Below are positions 27,681 through 38,395 of a DNA stretch of 64,000 nucleotides, in pieces; position 1 is the first letter of the stretch; every line of letters starts with the position of its first letter. Location of the stretch: positions 496,001 through 560,000 of the forward strand of contig CAURZK010000002.1 of the NCBI GenBank assembly GCA_963529855.1, given 5' to 3'. Below the pieces are notes generated by a model. It did not search any database, had not been told where the DNA came from, and worked only from the letters and a program-made list of their open reading frames with translations. The translations under genes and the position numbers were made by a program. The DNA is from 34-65-8 sp963529855 (GTDB taxonomy: Bacteria; Pseudomonadota; Alphaproteobacteria; Sphingomonadales; Sphingomonadaceae).

Positions 27681-27950
27681 TCATTCTTTGTAAAGCATCA
27701 CCCGGAACAGGAAAAACGATCCGATCCAAATGCCAATCAAGGCCGCCCCGAGCGCCCACTTGTAAACGGCAAATCGGATCGGATTTCTGTCGCGATCCGT
27801 CACTATTCGGTGCCCGAACAAAAAAACGGCCGGCCACCTGAAGCCCTTGAAACGACCCTGGCGATGCTGCCGGATGTGCCACACCGTGGAAAGGCACATC
27901 AGCGCCGTCAGCAGGCCAAAAGTGACCCACCGCTCGAGGTCGGCACTCAT
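27681..27950 (-). CDS. Small membrane protein of unknown function
   Basis: 89 residues with two hydrophobic spans (WVTFGLLTALMCLSTVW and YKWALGAALIGIWIGSFFLF) separated by a basic loop rich in R, H and K. No known motif. It starts three bases after pccB ends and 22 bases before mce starts, so it is almost certainly cotranscribed with the propionyl-CoA genes. A role in that pathway is not shown by its sequence. Confidence 0.75.
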   Translation of the reverse strand: MSADLERWVTFGLLTALMCLSTVWHIRQHRQGRFKGFRWPAVFLFGHRIVTDRDRNPIRFAVYKWALGAALIGIWIGSFFLFRVMLYKE

Positions 27951-27953
27951 TGC

Positions 27954-29480
<1,527 letters not shown>

Positions 29481-29607
29481 AGGCTTTCTGCAGCATCCCT
29501 GTTCGATCGTTCGGGCCGGAGCCTTGCCGCGCCAGTGCCGCAGCGTCAACGCGTCTGATAATCCGCGCAGGGTTGCGGCGCTGCGCTGTCCACGCGAAAA
29601 CGACGCG

Positions 29608-30711
29608 ATGGAACACGCAGATTATCTGGTCGTCGGGGCAGGCATCGCGGGCCTTTCCGTCGCAGCGCGATTGGTGCGGCATGGCCGGGTCGTCGTATGC
29701 GAGATGGAGGACGCGCCCGGCGTTCATGCGTCCGGCCGCAGTGCCGCCTTCGCCCATTTCGACATGGACGCATGGCTTGTCCGTGCGCTCACCGCGGCCA
29801 GCCTGCCGCTGCTTGAAGAACCGGGCGCACGGCCCCATCCCGCGCTGTTTATCGCGCTGGACGGACAGGAGGAGGAGCTTGCCCGGGTCGAAGCGGCCTA
29901 CCGCGAATGGCAGCCGGATGCGCGGCGGCTAACAATCGCGGATGCGCGCGATCTCGTGCCGGTACTGCGGGAAGATGCAGTGGTGGGTGCGCTGCTCGAC
30001 CCGGCTGGCCGCAAGCTCGATGCGCACGCGCTGCTCGAAGGGCACCGGCATGCACTGCTGGCCGCAGGCGGATCGATCATGACCGGCACGCCCGTCACCG
30101 CGCTGCGGCGCGATGGCGCGCAGTGGATCGTGGAAACGCCGGGGGCAACACTGGCTGCACGCGTCGTAATCAATGCGGCGGGCGCCTGGGCCGACGATGT
30201 CGCGCGCCTGGCCGGCATTGCCCCGCTCGGCATTCGTCCGCTGCGGCGCACGGTGATCACCTTCGATGTGCCGAGCGACATGAACGTGTCGCGCTGGCCG
30301 TTCACCAAGACGGTGGGCCCGGGGTTCTATATCGAGCCGGAGGGGCGCGGGCGCCTGCTTGCATGCCCGATGGACGAGCATCCGAGCCCGCCATGCGATG
30401 CCCAGCCGGAGGAGGAAGACGTCGCCCTTGCCGCGTGGCGGGTGGAGCAGGCGACCACGCTCACCATCCCTCGCCTCGCCAGCAAATGGGCAGGCCTCAG
30501 GAGTTTCACATCCGACCGGCTGCCGGTCGCAGGTTTCGATCCAACGGCCCCCGGATTTTTCTGGCTGGCCGGGCAAGGCGGCTTCGGCCTGCAAACCTCG
30601 CCTGCAATGGCGCTGGCGGCGGAAGCTCTTGCGACCGGAAACACCTGGCCTGAAGAACTGCGCGCGGTCGGCGTAATGCCCCAGATGCTCGCCGCCGAAC
30701 GCCTTCGCTAG
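29608..30711 (+). CDS. FAD-dependent amino-acid-oxidase-type (DAO family) oxidoreductase
   Basis: 367 residues from ATG 29608. The FAD-binding dinucleotide motif VVGAGIAGLSVAARL is at the N-terminus, and INAAGAWADDVARLAG and the C-terminal WLAGQGGFGLQTSPAMA match D-amino-acid oxidase/glycine oxidase/glycerol-3-phosphate-dehydrogenase-type proteins. Substrate is unknown; secondary amines or 2-hydroxyacids are possible. No Shine-Dalgarno site is obvious. It converges on the glutathione reductase gene with eight bases between. Confidence 0.85.
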   Translation: MEHADYLVVGAGIAGLSVAARLVRHGRVVVCEMEDAPGVHASGRSAAFAHFDMDAWLVRALTAASLPLLEEPGARPHPALFIALDGQEEELARVEAAYREWQPDARRLTIADARDLVPVLREDAVVGALLDPAGRKLDAHALLEGHRHALLAAGGSIMTGTPVTALRRDGAQWIVETPGATLAARVVINAAGAWADDVARLAGIAPLGIRPLRRTVITFDVPSDMNVSRWPFTKTVGPGFYIEPEGRGRLLACPMDEHPSPPCDAQPEEEDVALAAWRVEQATTLTIPRLASKWAGLRSFTSDRLPVAGFDPTAPGFFWLAGQGGFGLQTSPAMALAAEALATGNTWPEELRAVGVMPQMLAAERLR

Positions 30712-30719
30712 GCGCCCGT

Positions 30720-32066
30720 TCAGCGCATCAGAACAAGCTCTTCTGCCATGGTCGGATGAATCGCGGTGGTCGCGTCGAAATCGGCCTTGGTCATCCCGGC
30801 CTTCACCGCAACGGCGGCCGCCTGCATGATCTCCGGCGCTTCCGGCCCGATCATGTGGATGCCGACGATCCGGTCGTCCACACCAGTGCAGATCATCTTG
30901 TACAGGCATCGCTCGCTGCGGCCTGCCAGCACGTTCTTCATCGGGCGGAAATCGGACAGGTAGACCTTCACATCCCCCAGCGTGTTGCGCGCCTGCCCTT
31001 CGGTCAGGCCGACGGCGGCGATGGGGGGATGACTGAATACCGCGCTGGGAATGCACCCGTGATCGACCGCGCGCGGGTTGTTGCCGAACAGCGTATCGGC
31101 AACCGCATGCCCTTCGCGGATGGCGACCGGCGTCAGCTGGACCCGGTTGGTCACGTCGCCCACGGCATAGATGTGATCCACGCTGGTCTTGCTGAACCGA
31201 TCGACCACGATCTCGCCATGCGCGCCCCGTTCCACGCCTGCCGCGTCCAGACCCAGCCCCTCGGTATTGGGCAGGCGCCCGGTGGCGAACATCACGCAGT
31301 CGACCTCGATCGGGTCGTGATTGGACATGGACACGAGCAGGCTGCCGTCTTCCTGCTTCTCGATCTTTTCGAACTCCGCGTGGAAGCGGAAATCGATGCC
31401 CTTGAGCATGGATATCTGCAACAGCCGGTCGCGCACGCTCTCGTCATAGCCGCGCAGGATCACGTCGCTGCGGTTGATGATCGTCACCTTGCTGCCGAAT
31501 TCGTTGAAGATGCCGGCGAATTCGTTGGCGATATAGCCCCCGCCAGCGATCAGCACCCGCCGGGGGATTGCGTCGAGGTGGAACGCTTCGTTGCTGGTAA
31601 TGCCCAACTCGTGACCTTCGCACTGCGGCACGTGCGGCCGCGCGCCAGTGGCGATCAGGATGTGCTTCGCCGTGACCTTTTCGCCGCTGGCGAGCGTGAT
31701 TTGGTGCGGCCCGGTCAGCGTCGCGCGTTCGCGGAACACGGTTACGTTGTTGTTGTCGAGCGTCTCGGTATAGGCGCGCTCCAGCCGGTCGACATCGGCC
31801 AGCACGTTGTCGCGCAGCTTGATCCAGTTGAATTTCTTCTCGCCGATTTCCCAGCCGAAACTGGCGCAGTCTTCCAGATCCTCGGCAAAATGCGCGCCGT
31901 AGACGAGCATCTTCTTGGGCACGCATCCACGGATCACGCAGGTGCCGCCGACCCGGTATTCCTCCGCGACCGCGACCTTGGCGCCGTGCGCGGCGGCGAT
32001 ACGCGAAGCGCGGACCCCGCCGGAGCCCGCGCCTATCGTGAACAGGTCGTAATCGTATTCGGCCAT
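30720..32066 (-). CDS. gor: Glutathione-disulfide reductase
   Basis: 448 residues. FAD motif IGAGSGGVRASRIAA, redox-active disulfide C43/C48 in GGTCVIRGCVPKK, NADPH motif GGGYIANEFAGIF and the C-terminal HPTMAEELVLM with the catalytic histidine. The RGCVPKK context and the basic residues after GGGYIANE favour glutathione over lipoamide or mycothiol. It keeps glutathione reduced. Sixty-one bases downstream of its promoter side lies open sequence, then the helicase gene on the same strand. Confidence 0.94.
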   Translation of the reverse strand: MAEYDYDLFTIGAGSGGVRASRIAAAHGAKVAVAEEYRVGGTCVIRGCVPKKMLVYGAHFAEDLEDCASFGWEIGEKKFNWIKLRDNVLADVDRLERAYTETLDNNNVTVFRERATLTGPHQITLASGEKVTAKHILIATGARPHVPQCEGHELGITSNEAFHLDAIPRRVLIAGGGYIANEFAGIFNEFGSKVTIINRSDVILRGYDESVRDRLLQISMLKGIDFRFHAEFEKIEKQEDGSLLVSMSNHDPIEVDCVMFATGRLPNTEGLGLDAAGVERGAHGEIVVDRFSKTSVDHIYAVGDVTNRVQLTPVAIREGHAVADTLFGNNPRAVDHGCIPSAVFSHPPIAAVGLTEGQARNTLGDVKVYLSDFRPMKNVLAGRSERCLYKMICTGVDDRIVGIHMIGPEAPEIMQAAAVAVKAGMTKADFDATTAIHPTMAEELVLMR

Positions 32067-32127
32067 TGCGCGCGCTCCTTGGTGAACGCGCGATATGGCG
32101 AGTGCCCTGCCTCAGGGCAACCGCGTG

Positions 32128-33570
32128 TTAGCCGCGCGCGCGGCGGCGGTTGCGATTGCGGTTGCCACCGGGGCGGCCGCCCTGCCCCTGGCCCTGGCCG
32201 TTACTCTGGCTGCCCTCGCGGCGGGGTTGACCCTGACCGCCCTCGCGGCGCGGCTGGCCGCCTTCGCGGCGCTGGCTTTGCCCTTCGCCCTCACGCCGGG
32301 GCTGGCTTTGGCGGGCACCGCGCGCATCGCCGCGACCGGCCCCTGCCCCCTTGGGTGTGACCTTGGGCCGTGCCATCTTCTGCTGATGTTCGCGCTTCGT
32401 CGGGCCGACCCCTTCGACCACGGCACGGAAGTTGTCGGGCAGCGGCAGCCGCTCGAATTCCGCGTCGGTAACCTTGCGGATGTCCTTGAGGTAAGCGCGT
32501 TCGTCCTCGGCGCAGAACGCGATCGCGATGCCATCCGCGCCCGCACGGGCCGTCCGGCCAATGCGATGGACGTATTGCTCCGGCACGTTGGGCAGCTCGT
32601 AATTGATCACGTGGCTGACGCCGGGAATGTCGATCCCACGCGCGGCAACGTCAGTCGCAACCAGCACCGGGGTCTTGGCACGGCGGAACTCGTCCAGTGC
32701 CCGTTCGCGCTGCGGCTGGCTCTTGTTGCCGTGGATCGCATTGGCGGGAATGCCGACCTGGCCCAGCTTCTTGACCACGCGGTCCGCGCCGTGCTTGGTC
32801 CGGGTGAACACCAGTACGCGCTCGAACTTGCCGGGAACCGGGTGGCGGCCCTGGAGCATCATTTCGAGCAGGGTCTGCTTCTCGTCCTGCTGGACCATGA
32901 ACAGGAACTGCTCGATCCGCTCGGCGGTCGTGCTTTCAGGCGTGACCGAAACGAACACCGGGTCCTTGCAGTATTGGCCGGCGAGGTCCTTGATCGACTT
33001 GGGCATGGTCGCGCTGAAGAACAGCGTCTGGCGTTCTTTCGGCACCAGCAGGTTGATGCGCTTCAGGGCATGGATAAAGCCCAGGTCAAGCATCTGGTCG
33101 GCCTCGTCCAGCACCAGTACCTCGACGCCGTTCAGCGCGAATGCCTTCTGGTCGATCAGGTCGAGCAGCCGGCCCGGCGTCGCGACGAGGATGTCGGTGC
33201 CGCGGTGCAGCTTGTTGCGGTCCTTGTTGACCGATGTGCCGCCGACGATCGACGCGACCTTGAGGCCCGCCATCGCGCCGTAATCCTTCGCCGACTGGGC
33301 AATCTGCCCGGCCAGCTCGCGCGTCGGGGCGAGCACCAGCATGCGGCAGCTTTTGAACGGGGTCTGCTTTTCCGTCTCGCGCAGCCGGTCGATGCTGGGC
33401 AGCATGAAGGCGGCGGTCTTGCCGGTGCCCGTCTGGGCGATGCCCATCAGGTCGCGGCCCTGCAGCACGGCCGGGATCGCCTGCTGCTGAATCGGCGTCG
33501 GCGTATTGTAATCCTTGAGGTCGAGCGCCTGGAGAACGGGCTGCGACAGCCCGAGTTCGTTGAATGTCAT
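32128..33570 (-). CDS. DEAD-box RNA helicase (RhlE-like)
   Basis: 480 residues. The helicase core (about 1-375) has Q motif and GTGKTAAF (motif I), PTRELAGQI (Ia), VLDEADQML (II), FFSATMP (III), and in lobe 2 the VATDVAARGIDIPG and HRIGRTARAG motifs. The C-terminal ~90 residues are low complexity and basic, with repeated RREG/QRREGGQ and NRNRNRRRARG, suited to RNA binding. RhlE-type helicases act in ribosome assembly and RNA turnover at low temperature. The 196 bases upstream (33571-33766) hold a small GCGGG hairpin but no gene that I can support. Confidence 0.93.
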   Translation of the reverse strand: MTFNELGLSQPVLQALDLKDYNTPTPIQQQAIPAVLQGRDLMGIAQTGTGKTAAFMLPSIDRLRETEKQTPFKSCRMLVLAPTRELAGQIAQSAKDYGAMAGLKVASIVGGTSVNKDRNKLHRGTDILVATPGRLLDLIDQKAFALNGVEVLVLDEADQMLDLGFIHALKRINLLVPKERQTLFFSATMPKSIKDLAGQYCKDPVFVSVTPESTTAERIEQFLFMVQQDEKQTLLEMMLQGRHPVPGKFERVLVFTRTKHGADRVVKKLGQVGIPANAIHGNKSQPQRERALDEFRRAKTPVLVATDVAARGIDIPGVSHVINYELPNVPEQYVHRIGRTARAGADGIAIAFCAEDERAYLKDIRKVTDAEFERLPLPDNFRAVVEGVGPTKREHQQKMARPKVTPKGAGAGRGDARGARQSQPRREGEGQSQRREGGQPRREGGQGQPRREGSQSNGQGQGQGGRPGGNRNRNRRRARG

Positions 33571-33766
33571 TGTATAATACTCGCAATGTCATGCGACGCG
33601 CAGCCGGGATCGGCGCGCTATCGCGGGGGTTGAAACCGCCCGCGTGAATTGGGAAGTCTGTGCAAAATCAACCGAAGCGCGGCCGGGGCGGGCTTGTCTC
33701 GCGCCGCCGCTTCACGCTGGCAGGTGCGCTTCGATGGCGGGCATGTGGCGGCAAACCGGGGAAAAG

Positions 33767-34474
33767 TCAATCCCGCGGGTTCTGCCACTCGCCATTGCGC
33801 GACGGCTCCATCGCGGACAATCGCCGCGCAGTGATCCAGGTCTGCGCCACGAAGATGCTGATCAGCAGTACCCCTGCCCCGCCCACGAACAGATCGATCG
33901 CCGTGACGACGTCGGCAAACACCGGGCCGGTTCCGAACGCCATCATCGCCAGCGTCAAACCGATCAGGACGAAGCGCAGTTCGGTCGGCCCGAACATGGA
34001 ATAGCTGAGCTTCAATTCGCCCAGCACACGCACCGACAGGAAGGCGTGGATCGACAGCAGCAGGTATCCCGCCAGCGCCACCAGCGCGACTTCCATGTTG
34101 ACGTACGGGCTGAAACCGATGCCGGTCACGACCAGAGTTGTCGCCAGCCCGTCGCAGCTATGATCGAGGAAATACCCATAGCGGGGCCGCTCGATCTTGC
34201 GGAAACGGGCGAGGCTGCCGTCGGTCGAATCGCCGAACCACTGGACCACGTAACCCGCGATCGCCAGCCACAGCCAGTTCTCGCCCCAGTTCGCGCCGAT
34301 GTAGCCGAAGAACACCATGAAAGCGCCTGCCATGCCCACGAAGGTGAGCTGGTCGGGGGTCACCCATGCAGGAAAACGGGCGCATATCCAGTTGAGCAGG
34401 CGTCGTTCACTGCGCGCCAGCACGTTTTCCTGAATGCGCTGGATCGGTGCCGGTTTGGGGGTAGGCTCGGCCAT
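33767..34474 (-). CDS. CDP-alcohol phosphatidyltransferase family protein
   Basis: 235 residues from ATG 34474 (an in-frame ATG at 34549 would give 260). The catalytic CDP-OH signature is intact: DSTDG, then AR, a nine-residue spacer, G, three residues, D, three residues, D (GDSTDGSLARF...GYFLDHSCD). About six membrane spans. Members transfer a phospho-head group from CDP-alcohols to make phospholipids such as PG, PS or PI-type lipids; the acceptor here is not readable. The shorter start is preferred because bases 34475-34558 hold direct repeats and AT-rich sequence that look like a shared divergent promoter. Confidence 0.85.
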   Translation of the reverse strand: MAEPTPKPAPIQRIQENVLARSERRLLNWICARFPAWVTPDQLTFVGMAGAFMVFFGYIGANWGENWLWLAIAGYVVQWFGDSTDGSLARFRKIERPRYGYFLDHSCDGLATTLVVTGIGFSPYVNMEVALVALAGYLLLSIHAFLSVRVLGELKLSYSMFGPTELRFVLIGLTLAMMAFGTGPVFADVVTAIDLFVGGAGVLLISIFVAQTWITARRLSAMEPSRNGEWQNPRD

Positions 34475-34513
34475 CGGGTCGCCATGCGTCGGATTGCTTT
34501 TCGGGGCAATCGC

Positions 34514-34542
34514 AAATGCATCTTTGTTGAAATGCACTTTTG
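34514..34542. repeat. 13-bp direct repeat in chrA divergent promoter region
   Basis: AAATGCATCTTTG (34514-34526) and AAATGCACTTTTG (34530-34542) differ at two positions and are 16 bases apart. They lie 17-45 bases before the chrA ATG in an AT-rich pocket, so they could be a regulator site. If the phosphatidyltransferase starts at 34549 they would be coding. Confidence 0.5.
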
Positions 34543-34558
34543 CGGGCATGTCGGGTCA

Positions 34559-35872
34559 ATGGCGGACACCGGCAGCTCAAATCCATCGTTTCCTCACCTG
34601 GTCCGTGCCTTCTGGCGCGTCGGGCTGCTCAGCTTCGGCGGCCCGGCGGGGCAGATCGCGCTGATGCACCGGGAAATTGTCGAGGATCGCGGCTGGATCG
34701 AGGAGGAAGACTACCTCCAGGCGCTGAACGTCTGCCATCTGCTGCCGGGGCCGGAGGCGCAGCAACTCGCCACATGGATCGGCTGGCGCCTGCACGGCCT
34801 TCGCGGCGGGCTGGCGGCGGGGCTGCTGTTCGTGATCCCCGGCGCAGTGGTCATGGCGGTACTTTCGATCCTTTACGCTGTGGCAGCCAATCTGGACTGG
34901 TTCGCGGCGCTGTTCCTGGGGGTCAAGGCGGCGGTTCTCGCCATCGTACTCCAGGCGCTGCTGCGGATCGGTGGCAAGGCGCTCGACACGCCGCTGCGCA
35001 AGGGGCTGGCGGTCGCGGCCTTTCTGGCCCTGTTCGCGTTCGACCTGCCGTTCCCGCTGGTCGTGTTGGGCGCATTGGCGCTGGGGGCGGCAGTGGCGGC
35101 GGTCCGGCCCGAGGCGGTCGGGCTCAAGTCGGTAACTGCGGCGCCTGTCACCACCCCGCGCCCGTGGCGCGCGACCGTACTCACAGTGCTGGGCTGGGGT
35201 GCGATCTGGGCGGCACCCCTGCTGCTGGTGCTGGCAACGCTGGGGCCCGAACACGTCCTGTGGGATATTGGCCTGTTCTTCTCGCAGCTCGCCGTCGTGA
35301 CGTTTGGCGGGGCCTATGCCGTGCTCGCCTACATGGCACAGCAGGCGGTCGAGACTTACGGATGGCTCGGCCCGGGCGAAATGGCCGACGGGCTGGGCCT
35401 TGCGGAAACGACGCCGGGGCCACTGATCATGGTCACGCAGTTTGTCGGGTTTCTGGGCGCATGGCGCGCGCCCGAACCGTTCACACCGCTGGTCGCGGGG
35501 CTGCTGGGCGCTGGACTGACAACCTGGGTCACTTTCGCGCCGTGCTTCCTGTGGATCTTCGCTCTTGCGCCGTGGATGGACCGGCTCGCCCATGCCCCGC
35601 GCCTGCGCGGCGGATTGGCTGCGGTCACGGCGGCGGTAGTGGGCGTGATTGCCAACCTTGCGCTCTGGTTCGCGCTGCACGTACTGTTCGCACGCGTTGG
35701 TGAGGCGCGGTTTGGCCCGCTGGAATTGACCGCGCCAGACTGGGCAAGCCTCGATTGGCGCGCTGCTGTCCTCACGGTGCTCGCCCTCGCCATGACCTTT
35801 GCCCTCAAGTGGGGCGTCGTTCGCGTGCTTGCTGTGTGCGCGGCCGGGGGGCTGCTGCTTTCGCTAGCCTAG
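34559..35872 (+). CDS. chrA: Chromate efflux transporter (CHR family)
   Basis: 437 residues from ATG 34559, the long two-domain CHR form. The first CHR half has FWRVGLLSFGGPAGQIALMH and the family motif LPGPEAQQLATWIGW; the second half repeats the pattern with FFSQLAVVTFGGAYAVLAYM and ETTPGPLIMVTQFVGF. About 10-12 membrane spans. ChrA proteins export chromate with sulfate-like specificity. No chrB or other metal-resistance genes adjoin, so resistance is inferred from family only. The end overlaps the converging pgi stop by nine bases. Confidence 0.93.
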   Translation: MADTGSSNPSFPHLVRAFWRVGLLSFGGPAGQIALMHREIVEDRGWIEEEDYLQALNVCHLLPGPEAQQLATWIGWRLHGLRGGLAAGLLFVIPGAVVMAVLSILYAVAANLDWFAALFLGVKAAVLAIVLQALLRIGGKALDTPLRKGLAVAAFLALFAFDLPFPLVVLGALALGAAVAAVRPEAVGLKSVTAAPVTTPRPWRATVLTVLGWGAIWAAPLLLVLATLGPEHVLWDIGLFFSQLAVVTFGGAYAVLAYMAQQAVETYGWLGPGEMADGLGLAETTPGPLIMVTQFVGFLGAWRAPEPFTPLVAGLLGAGLTTWVTFAPCFLWIFALAPWMDRLAHAPRLRGGLAAVTAAVVGVIANLALWFALHVLFARVGEARFGPLELTAPDWASLDWRAAVLTVLALAMTFALKWGVVRVLAVCAAGGLLLSLA

Positions 35873-37393
35873 CCCCGCCGCCTCCAGCAAGGCTTGCGTG
35901 CTGGCGTCGAAGCTCTGCCCGCCCGCCTCGATCGCCTTGGCCATCGATTTGCCCAGTTCGACCCCGAACTGGTCGAACGGGTTGATCCCCATCAGCACGG
36001 CATTGGCGAACACGCGGTGTTCGTGAAACGCGATCAGCGCGCCCAGAGCCGCTGCATCGAGATCGTCGGCCAGCATCGTCGCGCTGGGCCGGTCGCCAGG
36101 GAAATGGCGGGCCGGATCCTTGCCCGCATCGCCCTTCATCAACGCTGCACCTTGCGCGAAGCAGTTGGTCAGCAGGATGCGGTGGTGGGCCGGGTCCAGC
36201 ATGTCGCCCGGCGCGATCGCAGCGATGAAGTCGACCGGGATGAGATGCGTCCCCTGATGGAGCAACTGGAACACGGCGTGCTGCGCATCGGTGCCGACCC
36301 CGCCCCAGGTAACGGCCGCAGTCGGTTCCTCGACCGGTTCCTGAGCGGCAGTAACCCGCTTGCCGTTCGATTCCATTTCGAGCTGCTGGAGATAGTCAGG
36401 CAGCAGTGCCAGCCGCTCGTCATAGGCGAACACGGCACGCGTCTGGCATCCACGGACACGGGCGTAATAGCGATCGGCGAAGGCAGCCCGCAGCGGCAGG
36501 TTGTCGCGCCCCTCGGCATCGCGGAAATGCATGTCGACCGCTGCAGCGCCCGTCAGCATCGCCTCGAAATCGTCCCAACCCGTTGCCAGCGCGACGGGAA
36601 ATCCGATGCTGGACCAGAGCGAGTATCGCCCGCCGACGCTTTCGGGAAATGGCAATACCCGGGTTTCGTCCACGCCCCAGGCAACCGCGGCTTCCGGATT
36701 GGCAGTGAGCGCGATGACCCGGCCATAGGGGTCACCGACCCCGTTCCGCTCCAGCCACGCGAGCGCGCTGGCGGCGTTGGTCATCGTCTCGATGGTGGTG
36801 AAGGTCTTGCTCGCGACCGCGATCAGCGTCGTCGCCGGATCGCACGCGGCGCAGGCCTGTTCTAGCGCGAGCCCGTCGATATTGGACACGACATGGACAT
36901 CGACCTTGGCAAGGTCGCGGGTCAGGGCATCGACGGCCATCGCCGGGCCGAGCGCGCTGCCGCCGATGCCGATGTGGATCAGATGCTTGACCGGGCCCAG
37001 TGCGCCGTCATGGATCGCCTCGACCAGCATCTGCATCCGGGCGTGGAGCGCAGCGGCTTCCTCGACCGAGGCATCGGCGCCGATCCCGCGCTGCGCGGTA
37101 TGTTCCGCGGCCCGGTTCTCGGTGACGTTGACGCGCTCACCCCCGAGCAGCGCGGCGCGGCGCCCGGCGAAATCGCACGCGTCTGCCAGTGCTTCGAATT
37201 GGCCGAGCAAACCGTCGTCGAGATGCGTTTTCGACCAGTCGAACTGGATCCCTGCCGCTTCCCCGCCCTCGCCCCATTCGATGCGCGACGAAAGCTTGCC
37301 GACCCGCTGCGCATCGGCCGCGAACAATTCGTCCAGCGTGCGCTGCGGATGGCTTTCGATGCCTTGCCAGATCGAGCGGGCAGCTTCGTTCAC
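35864..37393 (-). CDS. pgi: Glucose-6-phosphate isomerase
   Basis: 509 residues, start GTG 37393 with AAAGGAAA as ribosome-binding site. PGI signatures are GGRYSLWSSIGFPVAL, TWGGVGTDAQHAVFQLLHQG and the C-terminal NPFDQFGVELGKSMA. It interconverts glucose-6- and fructose-6-phosphate for gluconeogenesis and the pentose-phosphate/Entner-Doudoroff cycle. A 25-bp palindrome lies 15 bases upstream of the start. Confidence 0.97.
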   Translation of the reverse strand: MNEAARSIWQGIESHPQRTLDELFAADAQRVGKLSSRIEWGEGGEAAGIQFDWSKTHLDDGLLGQFEALADACDFAGRRAALLGGERVNVTENRAAEHTAQRGIGADASVEEAAALHARMQMLVEAIHDGALGPVKHLIHIGIGGSALGPAMAVDALTRDLAKVDVHVVSNIDGLALEQACAACDPATTLIAVASKTFTTIETMTNAASALAWLERNGVGDPYGRVIALTANPEAAVAWGVDETRVLPFPESVGGRYSLWSSIGFPVALATGWDDFEAMLTGAAAVDMHFRDAEGRDNLPLRAAFADRYYARVRGCQTRAVFAYDERLALLPDYLQQLEMESNGKRVTAAQEPVEEPTAAVTWGGVGTDAQHAVFQLLHQGTHLIPVDFIAAIAPGDMLDPAHHRILLTNCFAQGAALMKGDAGKDPARHFPGDRPSATMLADDLDAAALGALIAFHEHRVFANAVLMGINPFDQFGVELGKSMAKAIEAGGQSFDASTQALLEAAGLG

Positions 37394-37407
37394 GCGAAAT
37401 TTCCTTT

Positions 37408-37432
37408 CCTAGGACGGGCCGCCCGGCCTAGG
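37408..37432. promoter_or_regulatory. 25-bp palindrome upstream of pgi
   Basis: CCTAGG is followed by ACGGGC, a central C, GCCCGG and CCTAGG, giving an inverted repeat with only one mismatched pair around the centre. It lies 15-39 bases before the pgi GTG and partly covers the sequence just upstream of its ribosome-binding site. It could be an operator or, if transcribed, a hairpin. The rest of 37394-37534 is the divergent pgi/lepB promoter region. Confidence 0.5.
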
Positions 37433-37534
37433 GCCTGGCGCAATGGTTTTGAACCCCTTGCCCGGCCCTGCATTGCTATTCAACCAGGCGTCGCCAGCGC
37501 TTGCCTACATCGGCGGGCGGTGCAGGCACGCGTC

Positions 37535-38395
37535 ATGAGCGACGCGGCTAATCCGCCATTGGCCGACGTCCCCGAGCCTGCCGAGCAGCGCGACAACTGG
37601 GGCGATTTTGCCTGGTTCGTGGTCAAGCTCGCGCTGGCCGCGCTCGCCTTTCGCGTATTCCTGTTCTCGCCATTCTCGATCCCGAGCGAATCGATGCTGC
37701 CGCGCCTGATGATCGGGGATTACCTGGTCGCGGCGAAATGGCCCTATGGTTACAGCGGCCATTCGCTGCCGTTCGACGTATCGCAGCTGGATGGCCGGAT
37801 CCTTGCCGGCGAGCCGGAACGCGGCGACGTGGTCATTTTCAAGCATCCCGTCGACGGGGCCGACTACATCAAGCGAGTAATGGGCCTGCCCGGCGATACG
37901 GTGGAAATGCGCGGCGGGGTTTTCTGGCTCAACGGTCAGCCGGTGCCCAAGCGGCGGATTGCCGATTTCGTCCAGCCGATCGATCCCAACCTGATCGCCG
38001 CCGCGCACGCCGCCAATCGCAGCGATCCGTGCGCCTGGGGCGCGATCGAGCGCGAGGGTGAAAGCGGGCGGCACTGCCGCTATGCCCGGTTTGTCGAGAC
38101 GCTGCCCAATGGAACGAGTTACGAAGTGCTCGATTTTGGTGCTGGGCCGATGGATGACTGGGGCCCCAGGGTCGTTCCGCAAGGGACCATGTTCGTGATG
38201 GGTGACAATCGCGATAACTCACAGGACAGCCGCTTCCCGGCGGAACCACGCCGGGGCGTCGGCTTTGTTCCCCAAGCCAATCTCGTGGGCCGGGCCAGCG
38301 GGCTGATGTGGTCGACTGATGGCAGCGCGGAATGGGCCAAACCCTGGACATGGTTCAGCGCCGCGCGCTGGGACCGGATCGGAGACGGAATGTGA
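37535..38395 (+). CDS. lepB: Signal peptidase I
   Basis: 286 residues. One N-terminal membrane span (FAWFVVKLALAALAFRVFLF), then catalytic S53 in SIPSESMLP and general base K113 in DYIKRVMGLPGD, plus FVMGDNRDNSQDSR near the C-terminus. It cuts signal peptides from exported proteins at the periplasmic face. The insert around residues 145-190 with two cysteines is longer than in some relatives. The stop overlaps the rnc start (GTGA), beginning a lepB-rnc-era unit. Confidence 0.95.
   Translation: MSDAANPPLADVPEPAEQRDNWGDFAWFVVKLALAALAFRVFLFSPFSIPSESMLPRLMIGDYLVAAKWPYGYSGHSLPFDVSQLDGRILAGEPERGDVVIFKHPVDGADYIKRVMGLPGDTVEMRGGVFWLNGQPVPKRRIADFVQPIDPNLIAAAHAANRSDPCAWGAIEREGESGRHCRYARFVETLPNGTSYEVLDFGAGPMDDWGPRVVPQGTMFVMGDNRDNSQDSRFPAEPRRGVGFVPQANLVGRASGLMWSTDGSAEWAKPWTWFSAARWDRIGDGM

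Noticed and set aside
34559..35872. chrA as part of a heavy-metal resistance island
   Set aside because: No chrB, transposase, plasmid gene or change of base composition accompanies it; neighbours are chromosomal genes.
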